A stretch of 64,000 bases of DNA from Agromyces sp. Leaf222 (GCF_001421565.1 NZ_LMKQ01000001.1:1115651-1179650), one strand, 5' to 3'; counted from the stretch's first letter, positions 33,881 through 43,181 are shown. The notes: generated by a model from the letters alone, not told the origin. A program made the numbers and translations.

Positions 33881-36640
33881 TCAGTCGGCGTCGACGAACA
33901 GGTCCGTCTGCAGCAGGGCGTACATGACGTTGTGCACGCGGTCGCGCAGGCCCTCGCCGACGCCCACGGGGTCGTCGGCCAGCGCCTTCTCGGTGGTGGA
34001 GACGGTCGAGTTGCCGAGCATCGCCAGCATCAGGTCGTTGCCGTACCGCACCGCCTGGGCGGGGTCCATGAAGGCGCCGAGCACGGCGTCGGTCGACACG
34101 ATGCCGTCGAAGCCCCACTCGCCGCGCAGCACCTCCTGCAGCAACTGTTCGTTGCCGCCAGACCAACGCGGCCCGACGTGGATGAACGAGCTCATCGCGC
34201 CGTTGGCGCCGCCCTCCTTCACCGTGATCTCGAACGGACGCAGGTAGATCTCGCGGAGCGCCTGCTCGTCGACCCACACGTTGATGCCGGTGCGGGCGTT
34301 GGTCTCCTGCTCGTTGAGCGCGAAGTGCTTCATGAACGTGAGCACGTTCCTGCTCTGCGCACCCTCGACCATGGCGGCGCCCATCGTGCCGGACACGAGC
34401 GGGTCCTCCGAGTAGTACTCGAAGTTTCGGCCGCCCATCGGGGTGCGGTGGATGTTCATGCCGGGGGCGTACCAGCCCTGCACGCCGTAGGCGTTCGCCT
34501 CGTCGCCGACGGCCTCGCCCATGTCGCGGGCCAGGTCGACGTCCCACGTCGAGGCGATGACGACCTCGGTCGGGAACGACGCGGCCGTCACCTTGCTGAA
34601 GAGCGAGTTGATGCCGGCCGGGCCGTCGAGCAGGACCGCCGACGGCACGCCGAGGCGCTCGACGGCTTCGGTGCGGTAGGCGCCCTTCGCGAAGATCGCG
34701 AGCTGCTCGTCCTTCGTGAACTGGTCGAGGAAGAGCTCCCACTTCGGGTCGTCGTAGGCGAGGCCGGCGAGGTCCTCGAGCTGCAGGCCGTTGTCGGCGC
34801 CGTAGGCCGGCGCATCGCCCTCGGCCGGCTCGATCGTGGGGAACATCTCGTCGAGGAGCTCGTCGGATGCCTCCGTGGCGACGTCGGCGTCATCGGGGTA
34901 GGTGCCCGCCCAGTCGTCGCGCGACAGGTAGGTGAGGTCGCCGTCGGCGTAGCCGAAGCGGTTCTCGAGTTCGGCGCCGGTCGCGGCATCCGTGTCGAAG
35001 ACGACCTGCTCGGCGATCTCGATCGGGAACGAGGCGACCGGGGTGTGCACGTCGGTGGAGACCGAGACGTCGTAGCTGCCCGCGTCGAGCACGTACGCGC
35101 CTTCGCCGCGCTCGTCCCACGACGCCAGGTCGCGCACCGGGAACGAGATCGTCACCGTCTCGGACGCGCCGGGCTCGAGCAGCGAGGTCTTGGCGTAGCC
35201 GGCGAGCTCGATCGCCGACTTCTCGATGCCGCCCGGCGTGTATGGCGCCGAGAAGTAGGCCTGCACGACGTCCTTGCCGGCGACATCGCCCGAGTTGGTC
35301 ACGGTGACGTCGAGGTTCACCTCGTCGTCGGCGACGACCGGGGCGGTCGCCTTCCAGTCGAACGTGGTGTAGCTGAGGCCGTGGCCGAACGGGTACTGCA
35401 CGGCCTGCTCGTAGCCCGCCTCGTCGCCCTCGTAGAAGGTCTCGTAGAAACGGTAGCCGACGTAGATGCCCTCCTCGTAGTCGACGAGCCCGCGGGCGAC
35501 GTTCTCGTAGGAGTAGTTGCCGAAGTTCTCGGTCGACGGAGCGCTCGTGATGTCGTACGCGTAGGTGTCGGTCAGGTGACCCGACGGGTTCACGTCGCCG
35601 TGGAGGATCTTCGTGAGCGAGGTCGCGCCCTGCGGACCCGGCGTGCCGATCCACACGGCGCCCTTGATCTGCGGGTACTCGTCGAGGAAGCCGAGCTCCA
35701 TCTGGTTGCCCGAGTTCACGACGATGACGACGTCGTCGAAGTTCGTCGTGACGACGTCGAGCAGCTCGCGCTGGGTGTCGGTGATGCGCAGCTCATCTGC
35801 CGTGAAGTCCGAGGCCTCGACCCCGTCGTTGCCGAGCACGATGAGCGCGGTGTCCGAGAAGTCCTTCGCCTGGGCGAGCACGTCGTCGGTGAGGTAGTCG
35901 GGCGACGGCTCCTTCTCCTCGGCGCCCGCGAGCATCGAGCTGAAGATCTGCACGAGGCCGTTAGCCGATCCGCCGGACTTGGTCTCGGCGCCGGCGTCTT
36001 CGGTGGCGGCCTTCACCTCGGGGTTGTAGGCGATGCCCTGGGTCTCGAGCGCGTCGTAGAGCGTGACGGCGCTCGACTGGTCGGCGCCGCCCGAGCCGCC
36101 GCCGCCGTAGCGGAGGTTGAACGACTCGAAGCCGAACACGTTGACGGTGTCGTCGGCGAGCGGCAGCACGTCGTCGTCGTTCTCGAGCAGCACGATGCCC
36201 TCGTCGGAGATGCGGCCGGCGAGCTCGGTCGAGTGCTCGCGGGCCGCGATGCCCTCGGCCGTCGAGCTGTCGACGCTGACCGAGGTCAGGCGGCCGACGT
36301 CGGCGACGGTCGGTGCGGCGACCACGGCGACGACGCCGACGACGGCGACGGCGACGCCCCAGCCGACGAGGCGGCGCGGACGTGCCTTCACCCGGCGGTA
36401 CGCGCGCTCGCGACGCTTCAGCTCGCGGCGCTCGGCGCGCGACATCGAGGCGCGGGCCGCCTTGCGCTCCTGCTTCGCGGTGGCGCGGGCCTCGCGGGCC
36501 GCAGCGCGGTCGGCCTTCTTGGCTGCCGAGCGGTCCGCAGGCGACATCGCCTTCAGTTCCGCGCGTCGCTCGCGCTTCGCGGCCTTCTCGGCCTGGACGC
36601 GGGCGACCGCGTCCTGCTTGATCTCTTTCCGGGTGACCAT
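33881..36640 (-). CDS. domain-swapped GH3 glycosidase, membrane-anchored
   Basis: A 919-aa GH3 enzyme with its domains in reverse order. Residues 1-90 are an extremely Lys/Arg/Ala/Glu-rich helix (probable coiled coil), then one membrane helix (91-110). The alpha/beta sandwich comes first (about 140-430; DEGIVLLENDDDVLPL, then YPFGHGLSYTTFDW), next the FnIII domain (about 440-545), and the TIM barrel last (about 640-900; PGMNIHRTPMGGRNFEYYSEDP, KHFALNEQETN) with nucleophile Asp851 in GIVSTDAVLGAF. Reverse-order GH3 beta-glucosidases are known in some gut bacteria. The topology suggests a catalytic part outside and a basic tail inside. It follows another GH3 gene by 3 nt. Confidence 0.87.
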   Translation of the reverse strand: MVTRKEIKQDAVARVQAEKAAKRERRAELKAMSPADRSAAKKADRAAAREARATAKQERKAARASMSRAERRELKRRERAYRRVKARPRRLVGWGVAVAVVGVVAVVAAPTVADVGRLTSVSVDSSTAEGIAAREHSTELAGRISDEGIVLLENDDDVLPLADDTVNVFGFESFNLRYGGGGSGGADQSSAVTLYDALETQGIAYNPEVKAATEDAGAETKSGGSANGLVQIFSSMLAGAEEKEPSPDYLTDDVLAQAKDFSDTALIVLGNDGVEASDFTADELRITDTQRELLDVVTTNFDDVVIVVNSGNQMELGFLDEYPQIKGAVWIGTPGPQGATSLTKILHGDVNPSGHLTDTYAYDITSAPSTENFGNYSYENVARGLVDYEEGIYVGYRFYETFYEGDEAGYEQAVQYPFGHGLSYTTFDWKATAPVVADDEVNLDVTVTNSGDVAGKDVVQAYFSAPYTPGGIEKSAIELAGYAKTSLLEPGASETVTISFPVRDLASWDERGEGAYVLDAGSYDVSVSTDVHTPVASFPIEIAEQVVFDTDAATGAELENRFGYADGDLTYLSRDDWAGTYPDDADVATEASDELLDEMFPTIEPAEGDAPAYGADNGLQLEDLAGLAYDDPKWELFLDQFTKDEQLAIFAKGAYRTEAVERLGVPSAVLLDGPAGINSLFSKVTAASFPTEVVIASTWDVDLARDMGEAVGDEANAYGVQGWYAPGMNIHRTPMGGRNFEYYSEDPLVSGTMGAAMVEGAQSRNVLTFMKHFALNEQETNARTGINVWVDEQALREIYLRPFEITVKEGGANGAMSSFIHVGPRWSGGNEQLLQEVLRGEWGFDGIVSTDAVLGAFMDPAQAVRYGNDLMLAMLGNSTVSTTEKALADDPVGVGEGLRDRVHNVMYALLQTDLFVDAD

Positions 36641-36643
36641 GTC

Positions 36644-39070
36644 TCAGTTCGCTTTCGGGATTCGGGTGTTTCGTGCGCGCAGCTTCCATGCCGCGCTGAT
36701 GAGGCGGCGAGTGCCGCGGAAGAAGTGACGGTTCACCATGAGCAGCAGTCCGTCGAGCATGTCCTCGTCGAACGCCCCGCCCGAGAGGCGCGGGATCGAG
36801 CGGAACGGGAGGTCGAGCGCGAAGTACGTGTTGTTCGCCGCATGGGGTCGCTTGAGCAGCATGAGCACGCGGTGGCTCGTCGTGATCAGCCGGTACAGCA
36901 AGCCGCCGAATCCGCCGCGGCCCTTCGTCTGGGCGATGATGTCGTCGCGCGTGAGCGGCCGGTTCGCAGGCCAGTCCGCCGCGGGCAGCGACCGGCCGAG
37001 GAGTGCCTCGAACTCGCCGGCGCCGGCGCTCTGCACGTGGCCGGAGACGTAGTGCGGCAGGTCGGCGGCATCGCCGAGCGACCACGCCTCGCCCTCGATC
37101 CCGATCGTCGCGCGAAGCCGGATGTCGCGGGACGACGCGCCGGCGAGCACGGCGTAGCTGCCGGGCACCGTGCGCCAGTCGTGGGTTCCGACGTCGTACG
37201 CCGAGAAGGCGTGCTCGGCGAGCGTCACCTCGACCCGGGCGTGCTCGCCCGGCTCGAGTCGGACCTTCGCGAAGCCGCGCAGCTCGCGCGGGGCGCGGAA
37301 CTCGCCGTTCGCGGCATCCGGAGCCTCGACGTAGACCTGCACGATCTCGGAGCCGGCGCGCTCGCCGGTGTTCGTCACGGTGAGTCGTGCCGTCGTCTCG
37401 TCGACCACGAGGTCGGCGTACGCGAACTCGGTGTAGCCCAGCCCGTGCCCGAAGGGATAGCGCACCGGGGCGCCGATCTTGTCGTAGTAGCGGTAGCCGA
37501 GGTAGATGCTGTCGCGGTGCTCGGAGGTCGCCTCGGTGAGCCGGAAGGTCGTCGAGGACGCGACGTCGGAGTACCGCAGCGGGTAGGTCTCGGCGAGCTT
37601 GCCGCCCGGTTCGGATGCGCCGGTGAGCACGTCGACGATCGCACGCCCGCCGCCCTGGCCCCCGAGGTAGCCGTGCACGATGGCGTCGACGCGGTCGGCG
37701 AACGGCAGCTCCACCGGGGAACCGCCCGCGAGCACGACGACGACGGGCCGGCCGACGGCGATGAGCTCCTCGGCGAGGTCGAGCTGGTTGCGGGCGAGGC
37801 GCATGTGGGTGCGGTCGACCGCCTCGGCCTCGGCGGACTCGTCGAGGCCGAGGAAGAGCAGCACAACGTCGGAGCCCTTGGCGAGCTCGAGGGCGCGTCG
37901 CCGCAGCCGCTTCGACGAGCCGTCCATGCGGGTGAAGCCCGGTTCGAAGCCGGCGACGTCGAGCGCCGAGGCGCGCAAGGCGTCGAGGGCGGAATCGACA
38001 CGGGTCGGATTGACGAGGGAGCTGCCGGCGCCCTGGTAGCGCGGCGTCTCGGCGAAGTCGCCGATGACGGCGACGCGACCGCGCCCTGGCGCGAGGGGGA
38101 GCGTGCGGTCGCGGTTGGCGAGGAGCACGACCGAGGCGCGCGCGGCCTCGACGGCGAGCTCGTGGTGCGCATCGAGGTCGGCGGGAGCCGCATCGCCGGG
38201 CGCGGTGCGCTCGATGAGCTCGAGCACCTCGGCCACGCGTGCGTCGAGCACGGCCTCGTCGAGCAGGCCGGCCTCGACGGCACGCACGATCTCCTGGTCG
38301 GTGACCCCGTTCGTCGACGGCATCTCGAGGGCGTTCCCTGCGATGAGGCCGGCGACGCGGTCGTTGCTGCCGCCCCAGTCGGTGACGACGAGCCCGTCGA
38401 AGCCCCATCGCCGGCGCAGGACCTGCTGCATGAGCTCCTGGTTCTCGTTCGCATAGGTGCCGTTCACGCGGTTGTACGAGCTCATGACGGTCCAGGCGTC
38501 GCCGCCCGTGATCGCGAGACGGAAGCCCTCGAGGTAGAGCTCGTGGAGCGCGCGTTCGTCGACGACCTCGTCGATGCTCATGCGGTGCGTCTCCTGGCTG
38601 TTCACCGCGAAGTGCTTGGCGGATGCCGCGACGCCCCGTGACTGCACGCCGGAGATGAACGAGGCGGCGAGCGTGCCGGAGAGCAGGGGGTCCTCCGAGA
38701 AGTACTCGAAGTTGCGCCCCGCGAGCGGATTGCGCTTGATGTTCAGGCCCGGCCCGAGGAGCACGCTGACCTGCTCGGCCGCCGCCTCGGTGCCGAGCGC
38801 CTCGCCGACGCGGCGCAGCAGCACCGGATCCCAGCTGTTGGCGAGCGTCGCCGCGGTCGGGAAGCAGGTGGCGGGGATGCTCGCGTTCAGGCCGAGGTGG
38901 TCGGCGGCGCCACCCTGCTTGCGCAGGCCGTGCGGGCCGTCGGTGAGCATGATCGAGGGGATGCCGACACGGGGGATCGCCTTCGTGTTCCAGAAGTTCG
39001 CGCCCGACATGAGCGATGCCTTCTCGGCGAGGGTCAGCTGGTCGAGCAGGTGCTGAACGCGCTCAGGCAT
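36644..39070 (-). CDS. GH3 family beta-glucosidase-type glycosidase
   Basis: An 808-aa GH3 enzyme in canonical order: barrel from residue 1 (MLTDGPHGLR, GPGLNIKRNPLAGRNFEYFSEDP-type stretch, KHFAVNSQETHR), nucleophile Asp231 in LVVTDWGG, alpha/beta sandwich from ~300 (VVLLANRDRTLPLAPGRGRVAVIGD), FnIII end domain after YPFGHGLGYTEFAY, then ~100 extra residues. No signal peptide, so cytoplasmic. GAGGAG precedes the ATG. It is the first gene of a two-gene unit with the domain-swapped enzyme, divergent from a TetR regulator. Which glycoside it cleaves cannot be fixed. Confidence 0.9.
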   Translation of the reverse strand: MPERVQHLLDQLTLAEKASLMSGANFWNTKAIPRVGIPSIMLTDGPHGLRKQGGAADHLGLNASIPATCFPTAATLANSWDPVLLRRVGEALGTEAAAEQVSVLLGPGLNIKRNPLAGRNFEYFSEDPLLSGTLAASFISGVQSRGVAASAKHFAVNSQETHRMSIDEVVDERALHELYLEGFRLAITGGDAWTVMSSYNRVNGTYANENQELMQQVLRRRWGFDGLVVTDWGGSNDRVAGLIAGNALEMPSTNGVTDQEIVRAVEAGLLDEAVLDARVAEVLELIERTAPGDAAPADLDAHHELAVEAARASVVLLANRDRTLPLAPGRGRVAVIGDFAETPRYQGAGSSLVNPTRVDSALDALRASALDVAGFEPGFTRMDGSSKRLRRRALELAKGSDVVLLFLGLDESAEAEAVDRTHMRLARNQLDLAEELIAVGRPVVVVLAGGSPVELPFADRVDAIVHGYLGGQGGGRAIVDVLTGASEPGGKLAETYPLRYSDVASSTTFRLTEATSEHRDSIYLGYRYYDKIGAPVRYPFGHGLGYTEFAYADLVVDETTARLTVTNTGERAGSEIVQVYVEAPDAANGEFRAPRELRGFAKVRLEPGEHARVEVTLAEHAFSAYDVGTHDWRTVPGSYAVLAGASSRDIRLRATIGIEGEAWSLGDAADLPHYVSGHVQSAGAGEFEALLGRSLPAADWPANRPLTRDDIIAQTKGRGGFGGLLYRLITTSHRVLMLLKRPHAANNTYFALDLPFRSIPRLSGGAFDEDMLDGLLLMVNRHFFRGTRRLISAAWKLRARNTRIPKAN

Positions 39071-39167
39071 GGGGGACTCCTCGGACGACGCTGGTCGATG
39101 TGCTGGCTGCCCTGTCGGAGACGGAGCGGATGCCGACGCGCTGGGGGTGCGCGAGTGCTATCGTAGC

Positions 39168-39193
39168 CGAATTCCACCATGTGGTGGAATTCG
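39168..39193. promoter_or_regulatory. 26-bp TetR operator
   Basis: Arms CGAATTCCACCA (39168-39179) and TGGTGGAATTCG (39182-39193) are exact complements with a 2-bp centre. It lies between the divergent GH3 operon and TetR gene, next to a TATCGT box (39159-39164), so one repressor could control both directions. Confidence 0.78.
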
Positions 39194-39232
39194 AGCGGAC
39201 GCAGCGACGAGGCGTGGAAGCATGGAGGCGTG

Positions 39233-39880
39233 ATGACGACCGGCGACGACGAACTGATCAGACACCTCGAGGGCTACGTCAACGGCCGTGCCACGAAGCA
39301 CCAGATCGTCGCCCGCGCCGCGGAGGCGTTCGCGCAGCAGGGCTTCCACGGCGCCTCGGTGCGCGGCATCGCGAGGGCGGCCGGCGTCGACCACTCGACG
39401 CTCCTGCACCACTTCGGCGACAAGACCTCGCTCCTGCTGGCCGTGCTCGAGTGGCAGGACGCGCAGCACCTGCCGGTCGACTTCTCGTCGTCTGCCCCGT
39501 CGCTGCCGTCCTCGCCGGAGACCGTGGCCGACGGCTTCGTCGCCACCGCCGAGCGCAACGTCGGCGCCCCCGGTCTCGTGCAGCTGCTCTCCGTCATGAC
39601 CGCCGAGGCCGGCGCGCCCGACCACCCGGCGAGGGAGCTGCTGCAGCGCCGCCAGCAGATCCCGAAGCAGGTCATCGCCGACACGATCCGCGCGCAGCGG
39701 ATCGCCGGTGCGGTCGACGACGACGGGCTGACGCCGGAGCAGTCCGCCGCCGTCGTGATCGCGACCTGGGAGGGCCTGCAGGTCTACGACGCCCTGAACC
39801 CGTGCGAACTCGACGTTCCCGACTTGCTCGGGCGAGCCCTGCGGCGCGCCTTCGGGCTGGCTGAGCCCGACGCGGCCTGA
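39233..39880 (+). CDS. TetR-family transcriptional regulator
   Basis: A 215-aa TetR protein. The HTH is AEAFAQQGFHGASVRGIARAAGVDHSTLLHHFGDK-like (residues ~25-60); the C-terminal part is helical with LVQLLSVMTAEAGAPDHPARELL. The ATG at 39233 follows GGAGG at a good distance; an in-frame ATG 54 nt earlier falls in the operator. Its likely targets are the divergent GH3 pair and itself, through the palindrome at 39168-39193. TetR control of glycosidases is less usual than LacI or ROK control; the ligand is unknown. Confidence 0.86.
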   Translation: MTTGDDELIRHLEGYVNGRATKHQIVARAAEAFAQQGFHGASVRGIARAAGVDHSTLLHHFGDKTSLLLAVLEWQDAQHLPVDFSSSAPSLPSSPETVADGFVATAERNVGAPGLVQLLSVMTAEAGAPDHPARELLQRRQQIPKQVIADTIRAQRIAGAVDDDGLTPEQSAAVVIATWEGLQVYDALNPCELDVPDLLGRALRRAFGLAEPDAA

Positions 39881-39922
39881 CCCGCGCTCCGGCCGGCACC
39901 CGGCTCGACGACCCGGGCTCGG

Positions 39923-39948
39923 GCCCGACGCTCCGGCCCGACGCTCCG
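39923..39948. repeat. 13-bp tandem duplication
   Basis: GCCCGACGCTCCG occurs twice head to tail between the TetR gene and the convergent moaD gene; a partial related copy precedes it. Confidence 0.7.
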
Positions 39949-39959
39949 GCCCGCCGCGA

Positions 39960-40208
39960 CTACCCGCCGGCGAACGGCGGCAGGATGTCGACCTGCTCCG
40001 ACAGCGCGGCAGCTGGGTCGCGCTCGACGCGCCCGCCGACGAGGAACGAGCCCGACTTCAGCACGCGTTCCATGGGGGCGCCGTAGCGGGCGAGCAGCAG
40101 GTCGCGCAGATCCGCCACGGTGGCGGATGCCGCGAGCTCGAGTCGCTCCTCTTCGAGGCCGGCCGCCTCGGCGGCCGCAGCGAAGTACCGAACGGTCACG
40201 AGCGTCAC
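39960..40208 (-). CDS. moaD: molybdopterin synthase sulfur carrier subunit
   Basis: An 82-aa ubiquitin-fold sulfur carrier. VTVRYFAAAAEAAGLEEERLEL and VDILPPFAGG at the C-terminus are typical; the terminal Gly-Gly is adenylated and thiocarboxylated by a MoeB-type enzyme to supply the dithiolene sulfur of molybdopterin. GTG at 40208 is chosen because TAGCAT lies exactly seven nt upstream (40216-40221, minus strand). The divergent neighbour is the moeB-rhodanese gene that should activate it. ThiS is the alternative, but PPFAGG and the moaA/xdh context favour MoaD. Confidence 0.87.
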   Translation of the reverse strand: MTLVTVRYFAAAAEAAGLEEERLELAASATVADLRDLLLARYGAPMERVLKSGSFLVGGRVERDPAAALSEQVDILPPFAGG

Positions 40209-40249
40209 GACCTCGATGCTACCCGGCGGGTGCGTGCGAGGATGGCAGC

Positions 40250-41488
40250 ATGAATCCGGCGCCGAACGCGGGGGTCGAGACCGGCCCGACGGTCGCATCG
40301 CGGCCGGGCCCGCTCGTCGAGCCCGGTCCGCCGCTCACGGCCCAGCAGGTCTCGCGCTTCAGCCGCCAGCTGATGCTTCCCGGCTTCGGCGAGCTCGCGC
40401 AGCGGCGCCTCGCGGCCGCACGGGTGCTCGTCGTCGGCGCGGGCGGTCTCGGCAGCGCCCTGGTGCCGTACCTCGCGGGCAGCGGCGTCGGCACGATCGG
40501 CCTCGTCGACGACGACACCGTCGAACTGTCGAACCTGCATCGGCAGGTCAGCCACGGCGTCGCCGACGTCGGCCGCCCGAAGGTCGACTCGCTCGCCGAC
40601 GCGGTCGCGAGCATCGATCCGGCGTGCCGCGTCATCCGTCATCGTGATCGCCTCACCTCGGCGAACGCGCTCGAGGTGCTCGCGGGCTACGACCTGGTGG
40701 TCGACGGCAGCGACAACTTCCCGACCCGCTACCTCGTGAACGACGCGGCGCTGCTCGCCGGCATCCCGCTCGTGTGGGGTTCGATCCTGCGCTTCCACGG
40801 TCAGGTCGGGGTCTCGTGGCACGCGTCCGGGCCCACGTACCGAGACCTGTTCCCGGTGCCGCCGTCGCCCGACGAGGTGCTCTCCTGCGCGCAGGGCGGC
40901 GTGCTGCCGAGCGTGTGCGCGTGGGTCGGCGCCCTCATGTCGACCGAGGTCGTGAAGCTCGTCACGGGCGTCGGCGAGCCGCTGCTCGGGCGGGTCACGA
41001 CGATCGACGCCCTCTCGGGCCGCTCGCGCGAGCTCTCGTACCGGGCGATCGCGGATGCCGCCGAGATCACGTCGCTCGTCGACTACGAGCTCTTCTGCGG
41101 CCTGCCGACGGCGACGTCGACGGGCGCGACCGAGGCGGATGCCGCGGCCGCCGCGCTCGCCGAGGCATCCGCGCCGCGCGGGGTCACCGCGGCCGACCTG
41201 CTCGCCCGGGTGCGCGGCGGCGAGCCGGTGCGCCTGCTCGACGTTCGAGAGCCCGCGGAGGCCGAGCTGCGCCGCATCGAGGGCAGCGAGCTGCTGCCCC
41301 TCGGCGACCTCGTCGCCGGCGCCGAGCCGCACCCGGGCGACGCCCCGCTCGTCGTGTACTGCGAACAGGACCTCCGCTCGCGTCGCGCGGCACGGCTGCT
41401 GCTCGAGCGCGGGCACGACGACGTCGTGTTCCTCGTGGGCGGCATCGACCGGTTCGCGAGCGTCGCCGACGACCTCGTGCAGCGCTGA
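40250..41488 (+). CDS. moeB: MoeB/ThiF-type adenylyltransferase with C-terminal rhodanese domain
   Basis: A 412-aa enzyme that adenylates MoaD and passes it sulfur. The E1-like domain (about 30-290) shows GAGGLGS, NLHRQV, GRPKVDS and DGSDNFPTRY; the rhodanese domain (about 310-412) has active Cys in VVYCEQDLRSRRAA. The usual zinc-binding CxxC after the adenylation core (CYRC in E. coli MoeB) reads TYRD here, and the second CxxC is also missing, so the zinc site appears lost. The later conserved Cys in LSCAQGGVLPS is kept. Divergent from moaD; 21 nt ahead of the PaiB gene. Confidence 0.9.
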   Translation: MNPAPNAGVETGPTVASRPGPLVEPGPPLTAQQVSRFSRQLMLPGFGELAQRRLAAARVLVVGAGGLGSALVPYLAGSGVGTIGLVDDDTVELSNLHRQVSHGVADVGRPKVDSLADAVASIDPACRVIRHRDRLTSANALEVLAGYDLVVDGSDNFPTRYLVNDAALLAGIPLVWGSILRFHGQVGVSWHASGPTYRDLFPVPPSPDEVLSCAQGGVLPSVCAWVGALMSTEVVKLVTGVGEPLLGRVTTIDALSGRSRELSYRAIADAAEITSLVDYELFCGLPTATSTGATEADAAAAALAEASAPRGVTAADLLARVRGGEPVRLLDVREPAEAELRRIEGSELLPLGDLVAGAEPHPGDAPLVVYCEQDLRSRRAARLLLERGHDDVVFLVGGIDRFASVADDLVQR

Positions 41489-41508
41489 GCCCTGGAGGAA
41501 CCGCACAC

Positions 41509-42132
41509 ATGCGCCACACGCCGCACTACCTGATGACCGACCCAGACGAGGTGAAGCGCCTGATCCGTGCCAACGCGTGGGCGACGTTCGTCTCGCCGGC
41601 GAGCACGGGGCTCGTGGCCTCGCACTACCCGGTCATCCTCGACGAGGCGGCCGACGGCATCACGATCGTCAGCCACTTCGGGCGGCCCGACGAGGTGCTG
41701 CACGAGCTGGGCGCGCACGAGGTGCTCGTGATCATCCAGGGCCCGCACGACTACGTCTCGCCGAGCTGGTACGCCCCCGGCGAGGTCATCCCGACCTGGA
41801 ACCACGTCACCGCCCACCTGTACGGCACCCCCGAGATCCTCAGCGACGACGAGAACTACGAGATGCTCAACCGGCTCACGGACCACTTCGAGCAGCACCA
41901 GGCGGGCGGTCGCAGCCTCGCCGACGACGAGGCGGGCACCCGACGGGTGGCGAAGGGCACGGTCGGCCTGCGCATGCGCGTCGACCGCTTCGATGCGAGG
42001 GCGAAACTGAGCCAGAACAAGGCTCCGGATGTCGCGGCGAACGTGATCGCCAACCTCGACGAGCGCAATCCGGCCCTCGCCGACGAGATGCGTCGCGTGC
42101 ACGCGCCAGCAGCTCCTCAGCCGCCGATGTAG
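41509..42132 (+). CDS. FMN-binding PaiB-family protein
   Basis: A 207-aa PaiB-like protein (FMN-binding split-barrel fold). [50 protein letters not shown] and [17 protein letters not shown] [14 protein letters not shown] are family-defining. B. subtilis PaiB is called a negative transcriptional regulator, but many members probably act as flavin or haem-binding enzymes. CTGGAGGAA precedes the ATG, and it is probably co-transcribed with moeB. Its last 16 bases overlap the convergent moaA gene. A link to molybdenum cofactor is not established. Confidence 0.86.
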   Translation: MRHTPHYLMTDPDEVKRLIRANAWATFVSPASTGLVASHYPVILDEAADGITIVSHFGRPDEVLHELGAHEVLVIIQGPHDYVSPSWYAPGEVIPTWNHVTAHLYGTPEILSDDENYEMLNRLTDHFEQHQAGGRSLADDEAGTRRVAKGTVGLRMRVDRFDARAKLSQNKAPDVAANVIANLDERNPALADEMRRVHAPAAPQPPM

Positions 42133-43181
42133 CTCATCTCGACCTTGGGCCGCGCCGCGCGCAGCTCGGGCGTGAGGGTCGCGCGCACCTCGGAGTAGCG
42201 GTCGTCGCGCGCGCCCCAGATCGCGCCCATCGCGTCGGCGAGGCCGTCGTCGTCGATGCCGCCGCGCAGCAGGGCCCGCAGGTCGTGCCCCTCCGACGCG
42301 AACAGGCACGTGAACAGGCGCCCCTCGGTCGAGATGCGGGCCCGGTTGCAGGTGCCGCAGAACGCCTGCGTCACGCTCGAGATCACGCCGATCTCACCGC
42401 CCCCGTCGAGGTAGCGCCAGCGTGCGGCCGTCTCACCGGGGGCCGTCGCGCCGACGGCGGCCAGCGGCATCCGCTCGCCGATGCGCTCGACGATCTCGGC
42501 CGACGGCACGACCTCGCCGAGCTCCCACCCGTTCGACGTGCCGACGTCCATGTACTCGATGAAGCGCAGCGTGAACGGGGTGCCCTTGAAGTACTCGGCC
42601 ATCGGCAGGATCTCGTGGTCGTTGAGGCCGCGCTTGACGACCATGTTCACCTTGACCGGGCCGAGGCCGGCGTCGTGGGCGGCCTGGATGCCGTCGAGCA
42701 CGCGCCCGACCGGGAACCGCACGTCGTTCATCGACTGGAACAGTTCGTCGTCGAGCGAGTCGAGCGACACCGTGACGCGCGTGAGCCCAGCGGCCTTCAA
42801 CGAGGCCGCCTTCATCGCGAGCGCCGAGCCGTTCGTGGTCAGGGCGATCTCGAGCGGGCGCCCGTCTGGCGTGCGCAGTTCGGCGAGCTGTGCGATGAGC
42901 CCCTCGAGGCCGCGCCGGAGCAGCGGTTCGCCGCCGGTGAGGCGCAACTTCTCGACGCCGTGCGCGGCGGCGATGCGGGCGATGCGGGTGATCTCCTCGA
43001 AGCTCAGCAGCTCGTCGCGGTCGAGGAACGCGTAGTCGCGCCCGAACACGGCCTTTGGCATGCAGTACACGCAGCGGAAGTTGCAGCGGTCGGTCACCGA
43101 GATGCGCAGGTCCCGCAGGGGCCGGTCGCGCAGGTCGGCGAGTCGCCCGGTCGAGGGCAGACGCATCGCCGTGCTCGTCAT
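42117..43181 (-). CDS. moaA: GTP 3',8-cyclase (molybdenum cofactor)
   Basis: A 354-aa radical SAM enzyme for the first step of molybdenum cofactor synthesis. The SAM cluster motif is CNFRCVYC (Cys33, 37, 40); GGEPLLR binds SAM; the second cluster is in [18 protein letters not shown] near residue 265; the C-terminus ends in the conserved GG. GAAGGGG lies before the ATG, and TAGCGT (43204-43209, minus strand) is a possible -10. MoaC, MoaE, MogA and MoeA are not in the window and must be encoded elsewhere for function. Confidence 0.95.
   Translation of the reverse strand: MTSTAMRLPSTGRLADLRDRPLRDLRISVTDRCNFRCVYCMPKAVFGRDYAFLDRDELLSFEEITRIARIAAAHGVEKLRLTGGEPLLRRGLEGLIAQLAELRTPDGRPLEIALTTNGSALAMKAASLKAAGLTRVTVSLDSLDDELFQSMNDVRFPVGRVLDGIQAAHDAGLGPVKVNMVVKRGLNDHEILPMAEYFKGTPFTLRFIEYMDVGTSNGWELGEVVPSAEIVERIGERMPLAAVGATAPGETAARWRYLDGGGEIGVISSVTQAFCGTCNRARISTEGRLFTCLFASEGHDLRALLRGGIDDDGLADAMGAIWGARDDRYSEVRATLTPELRAARPKVEMSYIGG

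Noticed and set aside
33932..38641. An open frame of over 1500 codons antisense to the two GH3 genes
   Set aside because: Composition is Arg/Val/Glu/Ala-biased with no recognisable domain; it mirrors third-position GC of the real GH3 genes.
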